A stretch of DNA of 64,000 nt from Ilumatobacteraceae bacterium (GTDB lineage: Bacteria; Actinomycetota; Acidimicrobiia; Acidimicrobiales; Ilumatobacteraceae), in assembly GCA_021298195.1 (NCBI GenBank), contig JAJTEQ010000005.1, positions 1 through 64,000 of the forward strand, in the 5' to 3' direction. This document shows, one piece after another, positions 16,766 through 25,462 of this stretch. Position 1 is the first letter of the stretch; the number at the start of each line of letters is the position of its first letter. The notes beneath the pieces are model-generated. The model was given only the letters and a program-made list of their open reading frames with translations, was not told where the DNA came from and did no database searches. The position numbers and the translations under genes are program-made.

Positions 16766-18520
16766 TCAGGCCTTGGGCGGAAGCGTCCGGATACCGAGTT
16801 CGTCCAATTGCTTGGCCTCGGCGCGCGTCGGGGCGTTCGTCATCGGGTCCTGTCCGCTCTGGGTCTTCGGGAAAGCGATGACCTCGCGAATGTTCTCCTC
16901 ACCCGCGAGGATCGCGACCAACCGATCGAGGCCGAATGCGAAGCCACCATGGGGCGGCGCTCCGTAGGTGAACGGCTTCAGGAAGAAACCGAACTTACGA
17001 TTCGCCTCCTCCTCGCTGATGCCCAGCGCCGTGAACACTTGGCGTTGCATCTCGGGTTCGTGGATCCGGATGCTGCCCGAGCCGAGCTCCCAGCCATTGA
17101 GAACCAGGTCGTAGGCGAGTGCTCGCACCGACATGGGGTCGGTCTCGAACTTGTCCAGGTCGTCGGGGTGCGGTCGGCAGAACGGGTGATGACCCGGCTT
17201 GGGACGACCGCTCTCCTTGTCGACACCGACGAACAACGGGAACTCCACGACCCACACGTAACGGTACGGTCCCTGGTGCACGGGAGGACGTCCGAGGTCG
17301 TTGCGAAGTTGTCCGAGCACCTCGCAGGTGGTCATCCACTCGTCGGCGACGATCAGAATGAGATCGCCGGCCTCGGCGGCGAACGTCGCCGTCAACGCGT
17401 CCTGTTCACTCGGCGAAAGGAACTTGGCGACCGGAGAATCGTAACCGTCGGCCGTCTTCTTCAGCCAGACGAGACCCTTGGCGCCCATCTTCTTGGCCTT
17501 GTCGGTCATCTGATCGAGCTTGTTGCGACCGAACTCCTCGGCTCGTCCATTGGCGTTGATGCCCTTGATCGACGCCGCACCGGCGAAAGCCTTGAATTCG
17601 GTCGCGGCGAAGATGCTCGTGAGTTCCTGCAATTCCATGCCGAACCGCAGATCGGGCTTGTCGACTCCGAAGCGCTCCATGGCGTCGCGCCAGGTGATGC
17701 GCTCGATCGGGGCGGGTCGTTCGCCGGTGACGGCCTCGGCGGCCGACAGCACGGCCTCGCTGATGGCGGCCAGGACGTCGTCCTGACTGACGAAGCTCAT
17801 CTCCGCGTCGAGCTGCATGAACTCGTACTGGCGATCGGCTCGCAGGTCCTCGTCGCGCAGACAACGGGCGATCTGGTAGTAGCGATCGATTCCGGCCACC
17901 ATGAGCAACTGCTTGAACAGTTGGGGACTCTGGGGAAGGGCGTAGAAGGAACCCGGCTCCTTGCGCGACGGAACAAGGAACTCGCGCGCACCCTCGGGGG
18001 TCGAGGGAACCAGCATGGGGGTCTCGACCTCGACGAAGCCTTGGCGCTCCATCGCGTCGCGAACGGCCGAGTTGACCTTGGCACGCGTACGAATGTTGCG
18101 TTGCATGCGCTCGCGACGGATGTCGAGGTAGCGGTATTGAAGACGCACGTTCTCGTCGACCTCGTCGGCGCGTTGATCGACCGGGAACGGCGGTGGCTCG
18201 GCCGAACGCAACACCTCCACGACACAGTCGCCGATCTCCACGGTGCCGGTCGCGATGTTGGCGTTGACGGTTCCCTCCGGACGAGGACGAACGACACCGG
18301 TGACGCGAACGACGTACTCGCTGCGAACGTCGACTGCGTTGTCGATGACGCACTGGACGATCCCGGTGTGGTCGCGCAGGTCCACGAACGCCAACTTGTC
18401 GCCGTGCTCGCGGCGCTTGGCCACCCAGCCACACACCGACACGGTGTTGCCGACGTGAACATTCGAGATCTCGCCGCACATGTGGGTGCGCATGGACGTC
18501 TGGCGATTCGATGTGGTCAT
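16766..18520 (-). CDS. aspS: Aspartyl-tRNA synthetase, probably non-discriminating
   Basis: A 584-aa bacterial-type class II synthetase: N-terminal OB anticodon-binding domain (to about 120), motif 2 CLRDEDLRADRQYEF near 225, GAD insertion domain, and motif 3 GGFAFGLDRLVAIL near 540. Two positions separate discriminating from non-discriminating AspRS: here CGWVAKRREH carries His39 (Leu in E. coli, His in Pseudomonas aeruginosa) and RPEGTVNAN carries Gly83 (Lys in E. coli, Gly in P. aeruginosa). Both match the non-discriminating form, which charges tRNA-Asn with Asp for GatCAB amidation. It overlaps hisS by 4 bases. Confidence 0.95.
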   Translation of the reverse strand: MTTSNRQTSMRTHMCGEISNVHVGNTVSVCGWVAKRREHGDKLAFVDLRDHTGIVQCVIDNAVDVRSEYVVRVTGVVRPRPEGTVNANIATGTVEIGDCVVEVLRSAEPPPFPVDQRADEVDENVRLQYRYLDIRRERMQRNIRTRAKVNSAVRDAMERQGFVEVETPMLVPSTPEGAREFLVPSRKEPGSFYALPQSPQLFKQLLMVAGIDRYYQIARCLRDEDLRADRQYEFMQLDAEMSFVSQDDVLAAISEAVLSAAEAVTGERPAPIERITWRDAMERFGVDKPDLRFGMELQELTSIFAATEFKAFAGAASIKGINANGRAEEFGRNKLDQMTDKAKKMGAKGLVWLKKTADGYDSPVAKFLSPSEQDALTATFAAEAGDLILIVADEWMTTCEVLGQLRNDLGRPPVHQGPYRYVWVVEFPLFVGVDKESGRPKPGHHPFCRPHPDDLDKFETDPMSVRALAYDLVLNGWELGSGSIRIHEPEMQRQVFTALGISEEEANRKFGFFLKPFTYGAPPHGGFAFGLDRLVAILAGEENIREVIAFPKTQSGQDPMTNAPTRAEAKQLDELGIRTLPPKA

Positions 18521-19770
18521 GACAGAACTCTCTTCAATGTGTTGGTCAGGTCGGAGCGGGACACGCTCGATTGCTCTCCCCCGTCGCGCAGCGGTCGCAC
18601 GACGACGGTGCCGGATTCGGCTTCGTCGGGTCCGATGATCACGGCGACGACGGCTCCACTGCGATCGGCGGCCTTCATCTGGCTCTTCATCGAGCGGTTC
18701 TCGTACGCCCGATCGGCTCGAATTCCGTTCTCTCGTAGTTGATCGGTGAGCAGCAGGGCGTTCAATCCGCCGGTGGTGTCCACGACGAACACGTCGACGC
18801 GCTCCACATCGGCGGTGAAGACCTTCTCGTCGTCACAGGCGAGCAACGTGCGATCGAGCCCGATGGCGAATCCGACTCCCGGCGTGGCCGGTCCACCGAG
18901 GTCCTCGACCAGTCCGTCGTAGCGACCGCCACCTCCGAGAGCGTTCTGCGCGGAATCGAGCGTTCCCCCCACGAACTCGAATGTGGTGAGACGGTAGTAA
19001 TCGAGCCCGCGGACCAGGCGATCGTTGACCACGAAGGGAATGTCGAGAGCGCGCAACCCGTCGCACACGGCGGAGAAACTGCGACGAGCCGTCTCGCCGA
19101 GGAAATCGGCGATGCGCGGTGCGGAGGCGATCACCGTGGCATCTTCGGGTCTCTTGGAGTCGAGGACCCGCAGGGGGTTCTTGGCCAGCGTGACGCGACT
19201 CTCGGGGGTGAGGCGTTCGATGTTGGTCTCGAAGTGGGCGTGAAGGGCGGCGACGAAGCGGGCCCGGTCATCGGGTTCGCCGAGGCTGTTCACCATCAGC
19301 GTCACCTGCTGCAGTCCGAGTCGCTGGAAGAAACGCCAGCCGAGGGCGATCACCTCGACGTCGAGCAACGGATCATCCGGACCGAGAACCTCGATTCCGA
19401 CCTGGTCGAACTGGCGGTAGCGCCCGCGCTGGGGCTTCTCGTAACGAAAATTCGGTCCGGCGTACCAGACCTTCCACGGAGTGGCGGGGCGATGCTGGAC
19501 GAAGGCGCGGCACACACTGGCCGTCTGTTCGGGCCGCAGGGCCACGTGGCGTTCGCCCTTGTCGACGAAGTCGTACATCTCCTTGGTGACCACGTCGGTG
19601 GCCTCTCCGACCCGATGGAAGACCCCGATGTCCTCCAAGAGTGGTGGAACGACCTGGCCGTATCCGGCGGCCGAGACCGTCTCGTCGAAGGTGCGCACGA
19701 ACCGTCGCCAACGGGCCGACTCGGGGGGCAAGACGTCCCGCATGCCGGGACTGGTCTGGAACTCGGGCAC
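18517..19770 (-). CDS. hisS: Histidyl-tRNA synthetase
   Basis: A 417-aa class II synthetase attaching histidine to tRNA-His. Motif 1 region GYGQVVPPLLEDIGVF, motif 2 NFRYEKPQRGRYRQFDQVGIE near 113, the histidine A motif RGLDYYRLTTFEF near 265 and motif 3 GVGFAIGLDRTLLA near 312 are all present, with the anticodon-binding domain from about 335. The start is GTG 19770, 7 bases after a TAGCCT hexamer. aspS is translationally coupled behind it, the arrangement seen in many actinobacteria. Confidence 0.95.
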   Translation of the reverse strand: MPEFQTSPGMRDVLPPESARWRRFVRTFDETVSAAGYGQVVPPLLEDIGVFHRVGEATDVVTKEMYDFVDKGERHVALRPEQTASVCRAFVQHRPATPWKVWYAGPNFRYEKPQRGRYRQFDQVGIEVLGPDDPLLDVEVIALGWRFFQRLGLQQVTLMVNSLGEPDDRARFVAALHAHFETNIERLTPESRVTLAKNPLRVLDSKRPEDATVIASAPRIADFLGETARRSFSAVCDGLRALDIPFVVNDRLVRGLDYYRLTTFEFVGGTLDSAQNALGGGGRYDGLVEDLGGPATPGVGFAIGLDRTLLACDDEKVFTADVERVDVFVVDTTGGLNALLLTDQLRENGIRADRAYENRSMKSQMKAADRSGAVVAVIIGPDEAESGTVVVRPLRDGGEQSSVSRSDLTNTLKRVLS

Positions 19771-19777
19771 GACGTCA

Positions 19778-19783
19778 AGGCTA
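19778..19783 (-). promoter_or_regulatory. Candidate -10 hexamer of hisS-aspS (leaderless)
   Basis: TAGCCT on the minus strand, 7-base spacer, then GTG 19770, within the 60-base gap after rel. It would drive at least hisS-aspS and perhaps the long run behind them. No T-box or other leader can exist if transcription starts here. Confidence 0.5.
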
Positions 19784-19830
19784 CCGGCGACGATCGGGCC
19801 GGACGGTCCGGAATCCGTCGGTGCCGCGCA

Positions 19831-22056
19831 CTAATCGATGCCGTCGGAACGTCCGGGCACCGAGCGGAAGGCGTCGTAGACCCCGTCGATTCGCTTGATG
19901 GTGCGCAGGACGGACTCCAGATGACCGGGATCGGCCAACTCGAATTCGAAGTGCATCTTGGCCACCCGATCACCACCGGTGTGCGTACTGCACGCGACGA
20001 TGTTGACGTGTTGCTCGGACAAGGCGTTGGCGACGTCGCGCAACAACCGCGAGCGGTCGAGGGCCACCACTTCCACCCCGGCCCGGAAAACCGTTCCGAC
20101 CGACGATCCGTCCCATTCCACGTCGACCAGACGTGCCGACTGGTCGTCGGCGAACGATCCGGCGTTGGCACAGTCGGAGCGGTGCACGCTGACCCCACGA
20201 CCACGGGTGATGAAGCCCATGATCTCGTCACCGGGAACCGGTGTGCAGCACTTCGACAGCCGAACGAGGACGTCGTCGAAGCCTTCCACGTGGACGCCGA
20301 CGTTGTTGCCTTTGCGGCGCAGATCCGACGGGTGGCGCACCGACGCCGGCAGACGTTCGTCGGAATCGTTCGATTGGAAACGTTGACCCAGACGCTGAGC
20401 GATGGCCCGGGCCCCGACGTGGCCTTCCCCGATCGCGGCGAGCAGCGTGTCGATGTCGGTGTAGTTGAGCGCGGCCATCTCGGCCTCGATCTGCGGACCC
20501 TCCATGACCCGGTTCACCGGAAGCCTCTCGCGACGAAGTTCTCGGGTCAACTCCTCGCGGCCGGCCTCGATCAGGTCCTCACGACGCTCGCGAGAGAACC
20601 ATTGCTTGATCTTGTTGCGGGCTTTCGGAGATGAGACGAACTCCAGCCACTCACGGGACGGACTGGCGGTCTCCACCTTCGACGTGAAGATCTCGCAGGT
20701 GTCCCCGCTCTTCAACTGGTGCGTGAGCGGAACCAGACGACCGTTGACCCGAGCACCGATGCAGGCGTTGCCGATCTCGGTGTGCACCGAATAGGCGAAG
20801 TCGACGGGGCACGATCCCAATGGAAGGGCCACCACCCGCCCCTTGGGTGTGAACACGAAGATCTCGTCCTGATCCAGATCGGTCTTCAGGTTCTCCATGA
20901 ACTGGGCCGGGTCGACGACGTCGCTCTGCCAATCGATGATCCGGTTCAGCCAGTCGATGTCGGGGGTCTCGGCCCCGTCCTTGTACGCCCAGTGGGCGGC
21001 GACTCCCCACTCGGCCCGCTGGTGCATCTCGCGACTGCGAATCTGGATCTCCAGCGGCTTGCCACCGGGCCCGATGACCGTGGTGTGGAGGCTCTGGTAC
21101 AGGTTGAACTTGGGCATGGCCACGTAGTCCTTGAACCGACCGACGATGGGCTTCCACCGGCCGTGTATGCATCCGAGTGCCGCGTAGCAATCCTTCACCG
21201 AGTCGACGACCACGCGAATGGCCACGATGTCGAAGATCTCGTCGAACTCCTTGCCCTTCTGGATCATCTTCTCGTAGATGCTCCAGAGGTGCTTGCCGCG
21301 CCCGGTGACGTCGGCTTCGATGTTCAATTCCGTCAACTGTGCCCGGACCTCGGCCATGGCCTTGGCGAGGTACACGTCTCGTTCGGGACTGCGCGTGCTG
21401 ACGAGATGATCGAGCTCGCTGTACCGCTTCGGATACATCGAGGCGAACGCCAGATCCTCGAGCTGCTGCTTCAAGCCCTGCATGCCGAGGCGGTGGGCCA
21501 ACGGAGCGTAAATGTCGAGGGTCTCCGATGCGATCCGCTGCTGCTTGTCCACCGGCATGGCCGCGATGGTGCGCATGTTGTGCAAACGATCGGCCAACTT
21601 GATGATGAGGACCCGAAGGTCCTTGGCCATGGCGACCAACATCTTGCGCATGGTCGCCGCCTGTTGGGCCTCCTTGGAGTCGAACTGGATGCGCTCCAAT
21701 TTCGTGACGCCATCGACGATGGCCGCCACTTCGGAGCCGAACTCCCGCTCGACGTCGGCGATCGTGATCTCGGTGTCCTCCACCGCGTCGTGCAGCAAGG
21801 CAGCGGCCACCGTGGTCTCGTCGAGGCCGATGTCGGCGACGATCTTGGCCACGGCCAGCGGGTGATTGATGTAACCCTCACCGCTCTTTCGCTTCTGTTG
21901 CGAATGCGCGAGCCGGGCCACCTCGAACGCTTTGGTCATCGCGGCGGTACCCGACTTGGGGTGGCGACGTCTGAACGACGCGATCACGGGCGACAACTCG
22001 TCGTTCGGCGAACCGCTCTGGCGCCTCCAGGGAAGGAGTCGTGTCACGGTGGCCAT
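19831..22056 (-). CDS. rel: Bifunctional (p)ppGpp synthetase/hydrolase Rel
   Basis: A 741-aa long RSH protein. The N-terminal HD hydrolase domain is intact (HDAVEDT near residue 89 and LADRLHNMRT near 155), so it should degrade (p)ppGpp; the synthetase domain follows (RGKHLWSIYEKM near 254, YAALGCIHGRWKPIVGRFKDYVA, SLHTTVIGP), then TGS (VFTPKGRVVALPLGSCPVDF near 405), a zinc-finger/conserved-Cys region (LSKCCTPVPGDEIMGF near 625) and a C-terminal ACT domain from about 655. It is thus the single dual-function Rel typical of actinobacteria. ATG 22056 follows a GATAAT hexamer by 6 bases. Confidence 0.95.
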   Translation of the reverse strand: MATVTRLLPWRRQSGSPNDELSPVIASFRRRHPKSGTAAMTKAFEVARLAHSQQKRKSGEGYINHPLAVAKIVADIGLDETTVAAALLHDAVEDTEITIADVEREFGSEVAAIVDGVTKLERIQFDSKEAQQAATMRKMLVAMAKDLRVLIIKLADRLHNMRTIAAMPVDKQQRIASETLDIYAPLAHRLGMQGLKQQLEDLAFASMYPKRYSELDHLVSTRSPERDVYLAKAMAEVRAQLTELNIEADVTGRGKHLWSIYEKMIQKGKEFDEIFDIVAIRVVVDSVKDCYAALGCIHGRWKPIVGRFKDYVAMPKFNLYQSLHTTVIGPGGKPLEIQIRSREMHQRAEWGVAAHWAYKDGAETPDIDWLNRIIDWQSDVVDPAQFMENLKTDLDQDEIFVFTPKGRVVALPLGSCPVDFAYSVHTEIGNACIGARVNGRLVPLTHQLKSGDTCEIFTSKVETASPSREWLEFVSSPKARNKIKQWFSRERREDLIEAGREELTRELRRERLPVNRVMEGPQIEAEMAALNYTDIDTLLAAIGEGHVGARAIAQRLGQRFQSNDSDERLPASVRHPSDLRRKGNNVGVHVEGFDDVLVRLSKCCTPVPGDEIMGFITRGRGVSVHRSDCANAGSFADDQSARLVDVEWDGSSVGTVFRAGVEVVALDRSRLLRDVANALSEQHVNIVACSTHTGGDRVAKMHFEFELADPGHLESVLRTIKRIDGVYDAFRSVPGRSDGID

Positions 22057-22062
22057 GGGTTC

Positions 22063-22068
22063 ATTATC
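22063..22068 (-). promoter_or_regulatory. Candidate -10 hexamer of rel (leaderless)
   Basis: GATAAT (5 of 6 matches to TATAAT) on the minus strand, 6-base spacer, then ATG 22056. It sits in the 69-base gap after apt. Confidence 0.5.
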
Positions 22069-22125
22069 CCAGCCCGTGGTCCGTTCGTGCGCCGAAGAGA
22101 CCCGAAGTTCGGGTGACGCCCGACG

Positions 22126-22647
22126 TCAGTAGGTGATGAGGGACTGAACGGGAACGTCGCCCAACTTGCGGCGTCCATCCAGGAAGACGAGTTCCAGGAG
22201 CACGCCCAGGCCGACCACGACTCCCCCGAGGCCGGTCACCAATCGGCAGGTGGCCGCCGCCGTGCCCCCAGTGGCCAGAACGTCGTCGACGACCAGGATC
22301 CGTTCTCCGGGATGCACGGCGTCACGGTGGATCTCGAGTTTGTCCGTTCCGTACTCGAGTTCGTACTCCTCGCGGGCCACGGCCCAGGGCAATTTGCCGG
22401 CTTTACGAACCGGCACGAAGCCGGCCCCGAGCTCGACGGCCACCGGAGCGCCCAGGATGAATCCGCGGGCTTCCACGCCCACCACGCGCTCCACACCGAC
22501 GGACCGAAAACGGTCGGCGAGGCCGGTGATCGCCTCGTGGAAGGCCGGACCGTTTCCGAGCAACGGCGTGATGTCGCGGAAAGTGACACCCGGCGTGGGG
22601 TAATCCTCGATGGCGCGAATGAGGTGTTCCATCGACGACTCGCTCAC
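22126..22647 (-). CDS. apt: Adenine phosphoribosyltransferase
   Basis: A 173-aa purine-salvage enzyme making AMP from adenine and PRPP. Features: FRDITPLLG near residue 25, GVEARGFILGAPVAVELG near 58, the adenine-contact loop region VPVRKAGKLPW, and the PRPP-binding motif ILVVDDVLATGGTAAA near 120. The start is taken as GTG 22647, which forms a GTGA overlap with the secF stop; ATG 22632, five codons later, is the alternative. The secD-secF-apt-rel order is conserved in actinobacteria. Confidence 0.93.
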   Translation of the reverse strand: MSESSMEHLIRAIEDYPTPGVTFRDITPLLGNGPAFHEAITGLADRFRSVGVERVVGVEARGFILGAPVAVELGAGFVPVRKAGKLPWAVAREEYELEYGTDKLEIHRDAVHPGERILVVDDVLATGGTAAATCRLVTGLGGVVVGLGVLLELVFLDGRRKLGDVPVQSLITY

Positions 22648-23786
22648 CGACGACGCTTCTTGCGGGGACGGGGCGGATGCGTGAGCAAGGTGCTCGAGGT
22701 GACCGGTGCCGATGGAGTCGACTCCGGATCGACCTGGGTCTGGCGGCGGACACTCTTCAGTCCACTCGAGGTTCCGGTCACCACCATGTGCTCGAGCTCG
22801 GCGCCGGTCGAGTGCAGACCGCGAAGATTGCGGAATCGGGGCTCGCGCTCCTTCAGGACGGCCAACAACGGTGAGGCCACGAAGATCGACGAATAACTGC
22901 CGATCAACAAGCCGACGAGTAGTGCCACGGCGAACTCGCGCAATGCCACGGCTCCGAACACGCCCGAACCGAGGACGAGCAGCGAGATGACGGGCAAGAC
23001 CGCGGCCAGACTGGTGTTCAACGACCGCATCAGGACTTGGTTCATGGAGACGTTGGTGATGTCGGCCATCCCGGTGCGGGTGGCCGCGAAGCGCTCGATG
23101 TTGTCCTGAACCTTGTCGAACACCACGATCGTGTCGTACAGCGAAAACCCGAGGATGGTGAGGAAGGCCACCACGGTGGCGGGCGTGACCTCGAAGCCGA
23201 ACACGGAATAGATGCCCACGCTGATGAGAACGTCGTGGAGCATCGCCACGATGGCGGCGATGGCCATCCGCCATTCGAAGCGCCAGGCGATGTACAGCGA
23301 CACCAGGATCAGGAACACGACGAGAGCCCGGACGGCCTTCTCGGTGATGCTTCGGCCCCAGGACGAACTGACGGAGCTGACCGACACCTCGTAGACGTCG
23401 ACTCCGGCGGCCACGGCCAAGGCCGATTGGACCGTCGAACGGACCTCGGTGGACTGATCTCCGACCTGAATCCGGATCGATTCGACGCCGCCGCTCTCGA
23501 GAGTCTGCACCTTGGCGTTCGTGACCTCGACTCCGTTGTCCTCGACGACGGCCCGCGCCGCATCGGAATCGAAGGTGGACGATGCGGGGACCTGCCAGGC
23601 GACACCACCCTCGAAGTCGATGCCGAGGTTGAGACCCGAGGTCGCCAGGGAGACCAACGTGACCACGATGAGAAGACCGGAAAAGATGAAGCCGTAGCGC
23701 CGCCGACCGTAGAAATCGATGGCGGTTTCCCCGTGGTACAGCCGCCCGGGCAAACCACGACGAGTCGACGAGATCGTTTCGCTCAT
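22644..23786 (-). CDS. secF: Protein translocase subunit SecF
   Basis: A 380-aa membrane protein of the SecDF complex that uses the proton gradient to assist export through SecYEG. It has an N-terminal membrane helix (about 31-52), the extracytoplasmic motif GLNLGIDFEGGVAWQVP near 53-70, and a cluster of five helices between about 155 and 320 including LGFSLYDTIVVFDKVQDN near 218, the SecF-specific region. The C-terminal tail (from about 325) is basic and disordered. ATG 23786 overlaps the secD stop by 4 bases and apt overlaps its own end. Confidence 0.94.
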   Translation of the reverse strand: MSETISSTRRGLPGRLYHGETAIDFYGRRRYGFIFSGLLIVVTLVSLATSGLNLGIDFEGGVAWQVPASSTFDSDAARAVVEDNGVEVTNAKVQTLESGGVESIRIQVGDQSTEVRSTVQSALAVAAGVDVYEVSVSSVSSSWGRSITEKAVRALVVFLILVSLYIAWRFEWRMAIAAIVAMLHDVLISVGIYSVFGFEVTPATVVAFLTILGFSLYDTIVVFDKVQDNIERFAATRTGMADITNVSMNQVLMRSLNTSLAAVLPVISLLVLGSGVFGAVALREFAVALLVGLLIGSYSSIFVASPLLAVLKEREPRFRNLRGLHSTGAELEHMVVTGTSSGLKSVRRQTQVDPESTPSAPVTSSTLLTHPPRPRKKRRR

Positions 23787-24790
23787 GCGGCACCTCCGGG
23801 CGTTAGGACGGACGGATCGACGCCGAAGACACGGCGGCGGGCGATGAAGTTGGAGCGGGCCAACAACAACATGGTCGGCCGCGTGAAGAACCACGCGACG
23901 ATCAGGTCACACAGTGTGGACAGACCGAGGAAAAACGCGAAGCCCCGCACGGACCCGACCGTCAGGTACCAAAGGGTGAAGGCACCGAGCAAGGACACGA
24001 TGTCGGCGGCCAGAATCGTTCTCCACGCCGACTTGAAACCGCGCTCGGCCGAGTTGCGCAACGTGCGGCCGGCCTTCACCTCGTCCTTCAGCTTCTCGAA
24101 GAAGACCACGTAGGAGTCGACGGTGACGCCGATCGAGACGATGATGCCGGCGATACCCGCCAGGCTGAGAGCCAACCCGTTGGTGCGCGACAGGAGCGAG
24201 ATGACGTTCCACTGGATGGTGCCCGAGACGAGCAACCCGACGACCACGACGGCGGCCAAGCTGCGGTAGTAGAGCAGCATGAACAACAGGACCAGGCCGA
24301 CACCGATCAGACCCGAGATGATGGCGGCTCGCAAGGAGTCGCTACCGAGGGTGGGCGACACGGTTTGCACGGCCTGTACTTGCAGGCGCACGGGCAACGC
24401 GCCGCTCTTCAGCACGCGCGCGAGATCCTTGGCTTCGCCTTCGGTGAAACTTCCCGTGATGTCGACGCCACCCGAGAAAGACGGTTGGTTCACGCTGGGG
24501 GCGGATTGAACCACGCCATCGAGAACGATGGCCATGCGTCCCGACGGGCACGACGAGTCCTTGGCGAAGCACCGCGCGGCGCCGCTGTTCCAGAGGTCGG
24601 CGCCGTTGGCGCCGCCACGAAGGGTGACGCGCACGCCCCAGCCACCCGAGATGATGTCGGCCTGAGCATCACTGTTGAACACCTCGCCGGTGGCGAAGGC
24701 CGGTCCCAATTGGTAGAACTCGGTTCCGTCGGCGTTCTGGACGAACACGGTGGCAGCGGGGTCGGAGGGGTCCGGCATCTCGGCGGGCAC
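23783..24790 (-). CDS. secD: SecD, C-terminal fragment (frame lost by duplication)
   Basis: This frame carries the last 335 codons of secD after the frame break. It includes part of the extracytoplasmic P1 region (VQNADGTEFYQLGPAF onward, with GVRVTLRGGANGADLW), the conserved FSGGVDITGSFTEGEAKDLARVLKSGALPVRL near residue 88, and the membrane block with GIAGIIVSIGVTVDSYVVFFEKLKDE near 205. The GTG at 24790 is simply the first possible start in this frame; there is no good Shine-Dalgarno, so independent translation is unlikely. Deleting one 56-bp copy of the repeat at 24987-25102 joins it in frame to the N-terminal fragment. Confidence 0.85.
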   Translation of the reverse strand: MPAEMPDPSDPAATVFVQNADGTEFYQLGPAFATGEVFNSDAQADIISGGWGVRVTLRGGANGADLWNSGAARCFAKDSSCPSGRMAIVLDGVVQSAPSVNQPSFSGGVDITGSFTEGEAKDLARVLKSGALPVRLQVQAVQTVSPTLGSDSLRAAIISGLIGVGLVLLFMLLYYRSLAAVVVVGLLVSGTIQWNVISLLSRTNGLALSLAGIAGIIVSIGVTVDSYVVFFEKLKDEVKAGRTLRNSAERGFKSAWRTILAADIVSLLGAFTLWYLTVGSVRGFAFFLGLSTLCDLIVAWFFTRPTMLLLARSNFIARRRVFGVDPSVLTPGGAA

Positions 24791-25455
24791 AGTGTCCTCG
24801 GTGACCGTGGGAGCCTCGGTGTCGGTGACCTCGGTGTCGGTGACCTCCGTGGTCGTGGTGGACTCGACGATCGAGGTGGTCGCGGAGGATTCATCGGGGA
24901 CGCTCGTGGCCGTCGCCGGTCGCGCGGGACCTCCCGGCAGGGTCGTGGTGGCGTCGGACGGCGTCGACGTCGGGACCGCGGGTTCCGTCGTCGAGGAATC
25001 GGCGATGGTGGTCGATGCGCCGTCGGCGATCGAGTCCGGGGTGTCGTCGAGGAATCGGCGATGGTGGTCGATGCGCCGTCGGCGATCGAGTCCGGGGTGT
25101 CGATCACCTGGGACAACAGAACCGGTCGCAGCAGCACCGCACCGGTCACCTGCACCAACTTGATGGCGTCGTCTTGATTGTCGACCCCGGGCAGGTTCAC
25201 GACGATCGCGTCGCCCTGCCGGATGATCTCGGGCTCGGCCACGCCGAGAGAGTCGACGCGTTCGCGAATGCGCTCGACGGCGAGGTCGAGGCTCTCGGAG
25301 TTGAACTCTCCGACGGGCTCCTGGGTGACCGACACACCACCTTGCAAGTCGAGGCCGAGGGATGGTTCGTTCCCCGCGACGAGGTTCGCGGCCAGGGAGC
25401 CGAAAACGACGACGAGCAGGCCGAGCAGGGTGATCGCGAGGCGACGGCGCGTCAT
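24490..25455 (-). CDS. secD: SecD, N-terminal fragment (runs out of frame after the duplication)
   Basis: The true secD start. Residues 1-28 hold the first membrane helix (LAITLLGLLVVVFGSLAANLVA), followed by the SecD hallmark SLGLDLQGGVSVT and a P1-domain start (ERIRERVDSLGVAEPEIIRQG, VVNLPGV). The sequence is coherent to about residue 138 (TPDSIADGASTTIADSSTT). It then enters the second 56-bp copy out of frame and becomes a Pro/Arg-rich missense tail until a stop at 24490. Without the extra copy the complete gene would be 538 codons plus stop (23783-25455), with a Thr/Ser/Pro-rich linker after residue 119. ATG 25455 follows yajC by 7 bases. Confidence 0.85.
   Translation of the reverse strand: MTRRRLAITLLGLLVVVFGSLAANLVAGNEPSLGLDLQGGVSVTQEPVGEFNSESLDLAVERIRERVDSLGVAEPEIIRQGDAIVVNLPGVDNQDDAIKLVQVTGAVLLRPVLLSQVIDTPDSIADGASTTIADSSTTPRTRSPTAHRPPSPIPRRRNPRSRRRRRPTPPRPCREVPRDRRRPRASPMNPPRPPRSSSPPRPRRSPTPRSPTPRLPRSPRTLCPPRCRTPPTPLPPCSSRTPTEPSSTNWDRPSPPARCSTVMLRPTSSRVAGACASPFVAAPTAPTSGTAAPRGASPRTRRARRDAWPSFSMAWFNPPPA
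24987..25102. repeat. Exact 56-bp tandem duplication inside secD
   Basis: Two identical adjacent copies (24987-25042 and 25043-25098) followed by 4 bases of a third. Each begins GTCGTCGAGGAATCGG and ends GAGTCCGGGGT on the plus strand. The unit is 56 bases (56 = 3 x 18 + 2), so it shifts the secD frame. It lies in the segment encoding a Thr/Ser-rich linker (SIADGASTTIADSST). Confidence 0.97.
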
Positions 25456-25462
25456 GGGAGAG

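Noticed and set aside
16670-18742. Long open frame on the plus strand antisense to aspS (690 codons), and similar ones antisense to hisS/rel and to dnaE
   Set aside because: The complementary strand carries clear synthetase, Rel and polymerase proteins with intact motifs; antisense frames lack recognisable domains and are expected in high-GC DNA with G/C third positions.
24490-25455. Programmed ribosomal frameshift in secD
   Set aside because: No slippery heptamer or downstream structure was found; the frame loss coincides exactly with a perfect duplication, which explains it fully.
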